Assembly (NCBI RefSeq): GCF_950295315.1 | Contig: NC_080164.1 | Location: 15,306,427 to 15,370,426 of the forward strand | Length of the DNA: 64,000 bases | Direction: 5' to 3' | From: Erinaceus europaeus | Lineage: Eukaryota > Chordata > Mammalia > Eulipotyphla > Erinaceidae | Shown: positions 33,901-45,700 of the stretch, in pieces | Layout: each line of letters begins with the position of its first letter | Numbering within the stretch: the first letter of the stretch is position 1 | Notes under the pieces: generated by a model | Told to the model about the DNA's origin: nothing | Seen by the model: the letters and a program-made list of their open reading frames with translations, nothing else | Database searches by the model: none | Program-made: the position numbers and the translations under genes

Positions 33901-36900
33901 TAGATAGGACAGAGAGAAATGGAGAGAGGAGGGGAAGACAGAGGGGGAGAGAAAGACAGACACCTGCAGACCTGCTCCAACTGCCTATGAAGCGAGTCGC
34001 CTGCAGGTGGGGAGCCGGGGGCTCGAACGGGACCCTTACTCCGGTCCTTGCGCTTTGCGCCATGTGCGCTTAACCCACTGCGCTATCGCCCGACTCCCCA
34101 ACTTAATGTTTTAAATAGTCTCCTCCAAGGGCAGTGAGTTTTAAATAAGTGATCCCCTATTCAGGCTGGGCTGTGAGTGTGCCCTTCTGCTGCCTCCTGG
34201 CTGGTGACGGCTCGCCCCACGTGTGCCTGCAGGGCTGGGCAGGGCTGGGCAGTGGTCACCTCCTAGTCCCTAGCTCACCCAACGGGCTGCACACAGGGCT
34301 GGACCTGCGGCGGGGAGGGAGCTTGGGAATCTGATTCAGCACGAGTGGGGCAGCATTAACCAAAGGCAGGGCTGGAGGCAACCCTGGTCCCACTGAGCAG
34401 GTGACCTGCACAGGCTGCTGAACTGGAAGGTCATCAGCACCACCTGACGAGCTCCCAGCAAGACAGGACCTCTGGGTCCCACCCCAGCCCCAGCCTCCTG
34501 TAGCTCAGCGTCTGGCTTTGGAAAAGGTCTCCACGTGCCACTGATGATCATCCAGGACTGGTCGAGGATCAACAGTGGATGGGGGGGGTCCTCTCTCTCA
34601 TACACACGCACGCACGAACGCACGCACACACACGCACACACGCGCACACACACACGCGTGTACACACGCACGCATGCACACACACGCACACACCCGCACA
34701 CGCACGCAAGCGCGCACGAGTCCCGGTACCCCCAAAGCGCGGGCTCACCTGGAACATCTCACTGATGCCCTCTCCGGTCTGCGCCGAGGTCTCAAAGTAC
34801 AGGAAGCCCTTACTCTCGGCCCAGAGACGCCCCTCGCTCTCATCCACGCAGCGGTGCTTGGCACAGTCGATCTGCAACAGGAGATGGGGATGCCGAGCAG
34901 GGGTGAGGTGACAGAATCTGGCTTAAGTATGCTTATCGTTTATCAGTGGAGACAAAAAGGAAAAAGAAAGTTGGGGGGGGGGCAGCGAAGATTCCAACCC
35001 TGTTCCCCTAGAACAGGTCCAGCAAGGTCTTAGTGAGTTCTTCACACGGGCGGGCGACAAGTAGCCTTTGTTCTTTTACGACTTAATGAATTCGGCCTGT
35101 GAGTGAGAGAGACACCAGACCCTGGTTCCCACCTGCAGGGGGGAAGCTTTTCGAGCTGTGAAGCAGTGCTGCAGGCCTCTTTCTTTCTCCCTCTCCTCCC
35201 CTCTCAATTTCTCTACCTTATAAATAAATACATAAATAAAAATGCTACATATTTTATTATTATTTTAAAGTATACAACTCCTGATATACCAGGTTTTGTT
35301 TTAGAATCACATGGTTTGAAAAGCTGTCGATTCTTACATTAAGAATAAGGATTTTGGGGGGCTGGGTGGTGGTGCACCTGGTTGAGTGAACATGTTACAA
35401 TGCACAAGGACTCAGGTTCAAGTCCCGGGCCCCTACCTGCAGGGGAGATGCTTCACCAATAGTGAAGCAAGTCTGCAGGTATCTCTCACTTTCTCTCTCC
35501 CTATCTCCCCATCCCTCTCAATTTCCCTCTGTCCTATCAAATTAAAAAAATGAAAAATTAAAAAAAAATTATTCATAAAATGGAGCTATTGACAAGACCA
35601 CAGAATAAGAGGAGCACAGTTCCCACCACCAGAACTCAGTGTCCCCTCCCCTCCTTTGAAAGTCTTCCTATTCTTCATCCCTCTGGGAGTATGGACCCAT
35701 TATCATTATGGGGTAATAATGAAATTTTATTTAAAAAGCTTGAGTCTAGGAATGGGGTTTTGCCAGAGGTACAAAACTACAGGCATGGGGCTGGGTGGTG
35801 GCGCACCTGGTTGAGCGCACGTTACAATGCATATTTGAGCCCCCAGTCCCCACCTGCAGGGAGAAAGTTTTTCGAGTGATGAAGCAGTGCTGCAGATATC
35901 TGTCTCTCTATCTCCCCTTTCCTTCTTGACTTCCGGCTGTCTCTGTCCAATGAATAAATAAAGATAATTTTGAAGAAGGAGGAGGAGGAGGAGGAGGAGG
36001 AGGAGGAGAAGAAGAAGGAGAAGGAAGAAGGAAGAAGGAGGAGGAGGAGGAGGAGGAAGAATCTTTATTCATTTGTCTCCAAAGCCCAGAGCAGTCAGAG
36101 TAAGGAGTCTGGAAGGCCGAGCGTCCCACACGAAAGCATTACCTTGTTGGCGCACACGACGAACACGATGTTCTCCATGTTTCCATGGGGCCCGAGGTCT
36201 TGCTTCATCTCCACCAGCCACGCGTCCAGGGCATCGAAGGACTCCTTCTGCCCAACGTCATAGACCAGAATCACGCCCTGTGTGTCCTTGTAGAACTCGT
36301 TGCGGACCTTCGCGGGAGGGACAGGGGCACAGACTGTAGGTCCTGTGAGATAGGAAGCCGCCCGCACAGCCACTAACTTAGCACGTGTGTTCTTTGGTGT
36401 GGCCGTCCCGTCTGCTGTGTGTCTCTCTCTACGGGTCTCTGGGGGACTGTTACAAAATCGGAGCAGCAGCATCAACTCTGCTGGCGAGGGAAAGCACAGC
36501 CTCCTGCCCCGCCCTCCCCACTCCAGTTCCAGCCCCCAGAGGCAGCCAGGCTGCAGCTGCAAGTAGGCCTTACGTGAACACAGGTTACACGGAGCAAGGG
36601 TCATTTATTACTGTTGGCCGCCAAGGTTATCATGGGGCTTGGTGCCAGCACTGAGTCCACCACTCCTGGAGGCCAGCCTCTCCCTCCCTCCCTCTCTTTC
36701 TTTTTCTTCTTTATTTTATCTGATAGGACAAAGAGAAATTGAGTGGAGAGGGGGAGATACAGAGGGAGAAAGATAGACGCCTGCAGTCTGCTTCACTGCT
36801 CATGAAGCATCCCCCCTGAAGGTGGGGAGCAGGGGCTCGAACCCAGGTCCTTATACATAATATGTGCACTCAACCAGGTGCACCACCACCTAGTACTTAG

Positions 36901-39900
36901 ACTGAGGTTCTTTTTTTAAAAAAAGTTTTTTAAAAAATATTTATTTATTTATTCCCTTTTGTTGCCCTTGCTGTTTTATTGCTGTAGTTATTATTGTTGT
37001 TGTTGGATAGGACAGGGAGAACTCGAGAGAGGAAGGGAAGACAGAGAGGGGGAGAGAAAGATAGACACCTGCAGACCTGCTTCACCGCCTGTGAAGTGAA
37101 CCCCCTGCAGGTGGGGAGCCAGGGGCTCGAATCGGGATCCTTACAGCCGGTTCTTGCGCTTTGCACCATGTGCACTACCGCCTGACTCCCTAGACTGAGG
37201 TTCTTAGGAAGAATTAGAAGAGTGAGTGATTACAGAGAACCCAAGGTAAAAGTCATAACACGTGCGACAGACACCTGTATGCCACTTGAGATTTATATGT
37301 CCCCATGCCAGGAAGCGCCCTCCTGTGTCTGCACACCAACTCCAGAACTGTGAACCTGGTGCCTTAGTGCAGTGCGATGGAGCAGAGCAGACTCTGGAGT
37401 CCAACCGCGTGGTTCACAGCTCCAAGCTGTGTGATCTTGGGCATGTCACTACACTTCTCAGTTTTTCATCCCTAAAGTGGGGACAATCCTACCTACTTCA
37501 CAAGGTTACTCTGAGGGTCGCCGCGGTGCCTGAGGGACAGCAGGTATCAATGCCTTCTTCCCTCCTCCCTCATCATTGGTCCCTGTCTTCTTAGAAAGGG
37601 AGACTTGTCTCTGGGGCATGTCTGCTGCTCGGGGGAAGGACACAGAGCCAGGGCACACTGAGGTGGCAGAAGCAATGACAGGCTGAGAAGAACAGGGATG
37701 GGGGGGAGGGGTCTGGGGCCAACATTTCAGTAAGAACCCTGACAGAGGCCCTGCCCTGTGCTGTGTGATCTGCTCAGACACTTCCGGGTGGGACTCAGAC
37801 ACGGGTGATGTGGTGAGGGAGGAAGACCCCCTCGTGCCACACATGAGCAGAAACAGGCACCGGGCCAAACCTGTGAGTGCCCATTATCCTGAAGAGACGG
37901 AAGCAGTTTCCCCAGGATCAGCATCAGCCAGGAAGGGCAGTCACTCTGCCTGTGGCCCTCCTGCAGGAGTTAGAAACAGGCTTCTGCCTTTTTTTTTTTT
38001 TTGCCTTCAGGTTTACTGCTGGGGCTTGGTGCTGGCACTGTGAATCCACTGCTCCTGGAGGCCATTTTGTCCCCACTTTTGTTGTCCTTGTTGCTCTTGT
38101 TGTTGTGATTGATGTCACTGTTGTTGGATAGGACAGAAAGAAATAGAGGAGGGGAAGATGGAGAAGGGGGAGAGAAAGACACCTGCTTCACCGCCTATAA
38201 AGTGACTCCTCTGCAGGTGGGGAGCCGGGGACTTGAACCGGGATCCTCACGCTGGCCCTTGCGCTTTGTGCCACCTGTGCTTAACCCGCTGCGCTACTGC
38301 CCAGCTCCCAAGGCTTCTGCCTTTTTGCGTCAAATATCTTGTTTTCCAAAACAAGATTTCTTGACTTGCCACTAAGCTGTGGCCCTACACACCTTCACGA
38401 GTACAGGCCTGATGGCACCATGCCCCAAGCTCCAGCGCCAGGTCAGGCTCAGGTTGCCCCCTTCCCCACCTCTGGTGACCACCATCTTTTCACGCCCTTG
38501 TTACTGTAGGGCTCCTGCACTCTACATTCTCCAGGTACTGACTCTTCCTCTTTCACCAACTCCTCTCCGCTGTCCCCACTTCAGTCTGCCACCCTAACCC
38601 CCCAGATCCTGTTGGAGGCACTCCATCTTTCTCTATCGGCCCTTCCTCCGGGCTCAACACCACTACCTACCCACCACTCAGTTTCCACACCTCCAAGGCG
38701 AGCCCTTTCGCCCGAGCTTTCACCTACGCTCCCACTGTGGTCTGCATCCTCCCGGCTGAGGCTCCTGAAGGAAGCTCCCAATGGGCTGCGTAACGGGAAG
38801 CACTGGCTTATCCCCTCCTGACTCCAGCTCCTGAACCTCCAGGGCAGAGGGGCGCCCGCCACTGCCTGCGTCGGCCAGCAGGGGGAGCTCACCTCCGCGG
38901 CTTTCCTCGTGCTTTGTCCGCAGGGACACAGCCTGGCAGGGGCCTCCCCAGCCAGCGTCCCGCTTTGTCAGTTGCCCCTTGACGGCACCGGTCTTCTAGG
39001 CAATCTCTCTGCCGGCACACCCACAACGTCTAGCTGCTGTTTTAAATCTCTGGCTTAAAAGCTCTTTTGTATTTTCCTCCTGCCAGACCTCTGAAGTTCA
39101 GGCGTTCATTTCTCTGACGGGTCCTCCAGGACTTCAGAACTGGGTGGTGGCCCAGGTGCCAGCAGCTACTGTTTCTGCACTGTCCTTTCCTACCCCCACC
39201 TGGACTCGAACATCTCTTTGCGTTTAGTCTCTCAAGGCCTGGCTGGAAGACTATCTTTCATGTAGTTTTTTCTGTCTCGTCCATCAGCATCCAGGCCTCC
39301 GCCCGGCTAAGCAGAATGACATCCTCACTGTGCCCCGACAGTGTGTCCAGTTTTCTGGCTAGTGGCGCATCTGGCTGCCCTCCCTTCTAGACTATACGCA
39401 GAGTGACAGCCAGCACCTGTCCAGAGACTTGTGTGTAAAGAGATCTCTCTTTTAAGGCGCATGAGTCCAGGTCTGGGCTCAGCAGCTGGCTACCTAGATA
39501 TCCTGGAGTGCTTAATTATCTCAAGCCTGAGTTTCAACAAGACCTCTGTAAAATGCTCCAAGCAGATATCTTCAGTAGTCCCTACAGCGTTATTATTCTT
39601 ATCTCCCAAATAGCTCGTTGATGTTAGTCCTAGCAGAACTGCTTTATTCAAAGTTAATTCAACAGGATGGTGGGAACTGGGCTAAAGTAGAGAGGCAACA
39701 TTTCTAGCCTATGAGTTAGAGAATGCTGTTGCCAGGCCTCAGGCAGTTTCAGTAAACTCTCCAGCTCCTGCTAAGGAGCCCCAGCACTCAGCTCTGCTTG
39801 ACACGACCTCTGAGGCGGCTCTCTCACACTAGCTGGACTGTCTGTTTGCAACAGGCCCTCTGGGTAAACCCGTCGGAAGGCCTGGTGACAGTGGAAGCTT

Positions 39901-42584
39901 GTTGATGGAGGACAAGCACGGAGGCTTTGATGGAGAGAGAGGTCTTGTGACCAGCTGTGGGGGGCTCCCCAGGGGTGTGCTGAGCTAAGGTGCTCGGGGC
40001 TGAGCAGAAGATGAGGGTGAGCTCTGTCAAAAGGACAGAAGATGTTCGGCAGAGCGTGCTTGAGAGCAGAGGACTGCGGAAGGGGAGCTTTCCAAGCGCG
40101 TCTAGTAATTATACTTCTATTTTTGTGAGCTGTTGAAAAGAACTACTGTGATTTCAGACTGCATCAACAAGAATCTAGTGGCTTATGAGGGGAGGTGCCG
40201 GAACACTCTGTCTTTCACAAGTCAAGGCAGTCTTTGCAATGCCGTGTCCACGGCTCTGAGCAGCTAAGCAGAGATAACCTACTCGGGATGTCGAGAGGAT
40301 CACGCAGGTTTAAATGGCTGGTGGGAATGAACAGTGTCTTAGCTGGAAAGCAGATTAGGCAGTGTCAGAGAGACTCTTAGAGAAGCGCAGGAGTAGCCTA
40401 TGTGGCTTCATAAAGACCAGAGGGGCCGGCAAAGCAGCTCACTTGAAGAGCTGTTCTGCCGTGTACACGACCCAGCTTAAGAGTCTGGCCCCACTGCATT
40501 CAAGGAAGCTTCGGTGCTGCGTTCTCTTTCATTGTCCCTGCCTCTCTATCTCTATCAAAACCCAAACCCAAACCAAACAAAGGCCAGGGGGGCTGGTGGG
40601 TCGCTCACCCATTTTAATGTGGAGGAGGACCTGGGTCTGTGTCACGGGCCACCACAAGGGAGCACTGTGCAAAGGGGAAGCGTCATGAGTGCTGAGTAGT
40701 GCTGTGGGTGCTGTGCTGAGTAGTGCTGTGGGTGCTGTGCTACCCCTCCCTCTATGTCTCTCACCCTCTTTGGGGCGTGTGCGTGTGCGTGTGCGTGTGC
40801 GTGTGTGTCCCATTGGGAGCAGTGGACATAAAGCCCAGAGAAGCCTAGAGGCAAAAAGTTAAATAAAATTAGTATCAGTGATATGGGGTAAAAAGTTAAA
40901 TAAAGGCAATCTTCATAAGGGAAAAGTTATCAATCTAGATTTTTTAAAATAAATATTATTTTAAATAAAGAATTAACTTGTAAAGCAGCTTGAGCCCATC
41001 ATTAGAAATAATCAAGGGCAGGAGGAAGCACAGTGGTCATGCAGAAGGTTTCTTGCCTGAGGCTCTGAAGTCACAGGTGTAATCCTCCACACCACTATAA
41101 GACAGCAGAGCTGCGCAGTGCCCTGGCAAAAAAGAAAGGAACCATTTCCGGTATAGTGGATGTCAGGAGATTTTCATGCCTGAGGCTCTGAGGCCCCAGA
41201 TTCAATCCTTAGCACCAACATAGGCCAGAGCTAAGCGGTGCTCTGATAGGTATGTAGAAAGACAGACAGGAAAAAAAGAGGAAAGAAGGGTCATCCTCCA
41301 ACTCCTAAAGTCTGTGATGTTCAAAATTTATTATATTGATTTTCTTGGAGTCTAACCATCTCACATGACTCTTACCCATCAATGCTCACTTTAATCGTTA
41401 CTTCATGGCCCAGGAGGGAGCGCAGTGGCAGAATTCTGTTTTTTTCTTTTTAAAAAAATTTTATTTATAAAAAGGAAATACTGGGGAGTTGGGAGGTAGC
41501 GCAGGTGGCACAAAGCGCAAGGACTGGCGTTAGGATCCTGGCTCGAGCCCCCGGCTCCCCATCTGCAGGGGAGTCGCTTCACAGGCGGTGAAGCAGGTCT
41601 GTAGGTGTCTATCTTTCTCTCCCCCTCTGTCTTCCCCTCCTTTCTCCATTTCTCTCTGTAATAACTACAACAATAAAACAATAAGGGCAACATAAGGGAA
41701 TAAAAATTGAAAAAAAAAAAAAAGGAAACACTGACAGAAACCATAGGATACAAGAGGTACAACTCCCACCACCAGAACTCCCCTGATAGCTTTCCTATTC
41801 TTCATCCCTCTGGGAGCATGGACCCAAGGTCATTATGGATGCAAAAGGTGGAAGGTCTGGCTTCTGGAATTGCTTCCCTGCTGAACATGGGCGTTGGCAG
41901 ATCCATGCATACTCCCAGCCTGCCTCTCTTTCCCTAGTAGGGAAGGGCTCTGGGGAAGCGGAGCTCCAGGACACATTGGTGGGTTGTCTGCCCAGGGAGA
42001 ATTCTGTTCTTCTTCTTTTTTTTTTTAATGGATTCTGTTTTTTAATATTTATTTATTCCCTTTTGTTGTTTTATTGTTGTAGTTATTGTCATTGTTGGAT
42101 AGGACAGAGAGAAATGGAGAGAGGAGGGGAAGACAGAGGGGGGAGAGAAAGACAGACACCTGCAGACCTGCTTTACCGCTTGTGAAGTGACTCCCCTGCA
42201 GTTGGGAAGCCGGGGGCTTGAACTGGGATCCTTATGCTGGTCCTAGTGCTTTGTGCCACGTGCCCTTAACCCGCTGCGCTACTGCCCAACTCCCTAGAGT
42301 TTTGTTCTTAACAAGGATGAGAACCTGAGTTCTATTTGAAAAATCATATAATACTCCCTGGTTCTCTCTGTGTCACTCATGAAATAAATAAAATAAAACT
42401 TTAACTGATAATACTGATCATGGGGTTTCCCACAAAATATTTAAAAATTTTTTTTCTGTATGTAACTTTTATTAGTGATTTACTACTGATTCACAAAGTT
42501 GTAAGATAACAGGGGGATAATTCCACACTGTTTCCACTACCAGAGCTCTGTGCCCCCTCATTCATTTCATTGGAAACTGCAGTA

Positions 42585-42640
<56 letters not shown>

Positions 42641-42682
42641 GCCTGTCTGTCTATCTATCTGCCTGTCTGTCTATCTATCTGC

Positions 42683-42713
<31 letters not shown>

Positions 42714-45700
42714 ATCTTTACGAAATTTCTCTATGGTCTTGTCTTAGCTTTTTAAGTCACACTGAACACCTATTACTACTGCTGAATCTTTCCTTTTTTC
42801 CTCCTCTCTCTCAAGGGTCCTGAGGGAATTGGGGTTCAGAGCCCTCTGGTCACCTGACATTTCTCTCCCCCCCCCCCCCGGGAGCATAGGCCATAGTTCC
42901 TCACACACAGATCTCTTTCTCCCCCCAGGAGCATAGGCCATAGTTCCTCACACACAGATCTCTTTCTCCCCCCAGGAGCATAGGCCATAGCTCCTCACAC
43001 ACAGATCTCTTACCTCGTAGAAGAATGGGTGTCCAGCCATATCAAAGATGTTGACTTTGATTTCTCTGTCTCTGACCTGGACCCTGAAATGGTCAAAGGG
43101 AAAGAATCCCAGAAGATCAAGGTCTCTCATAAGTGTATGCACACAAAATTAATAACAATTAAAAAAGGCTTTCTTCCCCCCCCCCCCCCAGAGTTATTAC
43201 TGGGGCTCGGTGCCTGCACTACAAATCCACTGCTCCTGGAGGCCATTTTTTCCCATTTTGTTATTGTTGCCATTGATGATGTTGTTGTTGTTGGATAGGA
43301 CAGTTGAGAGAGGAGGGAAGACAAGAGGGGGAGAGAAAGACAGACACCTGCAAGCCTCCTTCACCACTTCTGAAGTGACTCCTCCTGCAAGTGGGGAGCC
43401 AGGGGCTCGAACCAGGATCCTTACCCTGGTCCTTGTGCTTGGCACCATGTGCGCTTAATCCACTGCGCTACCAACCCCCCCCCCCCGAAAAGGCTTTCTT
43501 AGTGCTTCTTTGTTATTTATAATCTTGAAAACAGGAGCCACTTGGCAAGAGTGAAATGGAAAGGAAACAAAATGCTTTCTTTCATCACTAAGACATCTTG
43601 CTTGCTCAAGCTGGTTATGCTTGGTTACTACACAGTGCAGTAACAAAAATATTTACTATTAACAACTTCTGTTTAATTTTCTTGTGACCTTCAGGAACAA
43701 GTCAATTTGTTTTCAGAAATCTGAAAACAGAGAAAAGAGCAAGAAAGTAAATAAAAACCATTTGTGTGAGAATTAACTTCTGTTAATGTCACAGTATGTC
43801 TCTTTCTTCCTTCCTTCCTTCCTTTTTTTTTTTTTTTTTACCAGAGCACTAATCAGTTTTGACTTATGGTGGTGGGGGGAATTGAACCTGGGACCTTGCA
43901 GCCTCAGGCATGAGAGTCTTTTTGCATAACCATTGTGCTATCTACCTCTTTTAACCAGAGCTCTGCTCAGCTCTGGTGTACGGTGGAGCTGGTGAACTTG
44001 GGGCCTCAGTGTTCCAGGCATGAAGGCCTTTTGCATCACCATTATGCTATCTTTTTGGCCTACTTTTCATTTTGTTATGGAAGAAAAGATCACCATTAGG
44101 ATATAAATAATGAAATTATTTAAAACTAGAGGGAAATACAAAGATAAGAGTTTAAAAGTTATCCAAAGTCCTGCCATCTGGGAAAAGAAAAAAGCCTCCA
44201 TTCATATAGATGAACACCACTGCAAACTTGCACAGATAAGGCTGATAAAACACCTTTTCTTTTCTTTCACGGGAGGGTTAATGAAATTGTCTACACGTGT
44301 GTATGATCTCCCAGACCGGTAACAGGTGTCTGCCAAGTATCACCTCCATCAAGGACCCCAAACCCTTTCTCTTAGGCCCCCCTATCATTCCCGAGTCCCT
44401 TGCTTTGGTCCAGTACCCAGACCCAGTCCAAGATGCACCTGTGCTCTCCCTTTCTGACTGTCTCCTGAGTTCCACCTACATGGGAGGTCACCCAGGAGTC
44501 ACCCCCTCTTCCTGACTCATCCCGCCCTGCACTTGTCCTCAGGTTCCAGTGAAGGTGAGGCAGACTAGGGTCTTACAGGTTTTGTCCTAATGTCTAGGTC
44601 TTTGATAGCTGGCCTGGGCTCATCATCACTGGTCACACTGCTGTTCACTCTGCCCTTCCTTTTCCTATATATTTCTTCTCTTGTCGCTGTTGTGTTCCTA
44701 GTTCTATTCTACCAGATTGCCTCATTTAGAGTTGGAGTGCCTTTGTTTCTTTTCCCGTAGGACAACTTTCAGTAATTCTTGTAAGGCAGGCTTCGTGGTG
44801 GTGAATTCCCTCAGTTTCTGTATGTTTAGGAAGCTTTCAATTTCAATGTTTTTTTTTTTTTTAAGAATTTATTTATTCATGGGAAAGAGAGACAGAGATG
44901 GGAGTCGGGCGGTAGTGTAGCAGGTTAAGCGCACGTAGTGTGAAGAGAAAGGACCAGCGTAAGGACCCCAGTTCGAACCCTTGGCTCCCCACCTGCAGGG
45001 AAGTCGCTTCACAGGCAGTAAAGCTGGTGTCTGTCTTTCTCTCCCCTCTGTCTTCCCCTCCTCTCTCCATTTCTCTCTGTCCTATCTAACAATGATGACA
45101 TCAATAACAACAACAATAACAACTACAACAACAATAAAAAAACAAAGGCAACAAAAGGGAAAATAAATAAATATAGAAAAAAAGAGACAGAGGCAGAGAA
45201 AAAGAACCAGACATCACTCTGATGCATGTGCTGCCAGGGGCTAAACTCAGGACCTCATGGTTGAGAACCCAATGCTTTATCCACTGTGCCACCTCCCGGA
45301 CCACAGGAAGCTTTTAATTTCTCCTTCACACCTGAAGGGTAATTTGGAAGAACAGAGTATTTGTTGCTGGTATTTCTTATCCCTAACTACTTGGAATATG
45401 TCATTCCACTCCTTTCTTGCCTCTTGGGTTTGTGATGAGAAATCTGATGAAAGCCTGATGGTTCTACCTCTTAGGTCAGGCCCTTCCTTTACTGCAGCCC
45501 GTCCTTGCTTTTGGACAGTGTTATGGTGAGGGCTATTGGAGATGTAGGAGCTTTGGATTTTGTTCAGCTTTGTTGATGCCTACATTTTGAACACTGCTCA
45601 GGTGTGGAAATTTTTCTGCTATAATTTCTTTGGATATGTTCTCTGCTGCCTTCTCCTTCTCTTTGATCTCTTGTATCCCAATAACACTCAAATTTATTTT

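Noticed and set aside
42881..43010. CRISPR-like array or alternative exons in the 47-bp repeats
   Set aside because: Head-to-tail units without spacers in a mammalian intron. The acceptor-like CAG is on the strand opposite to the gene.
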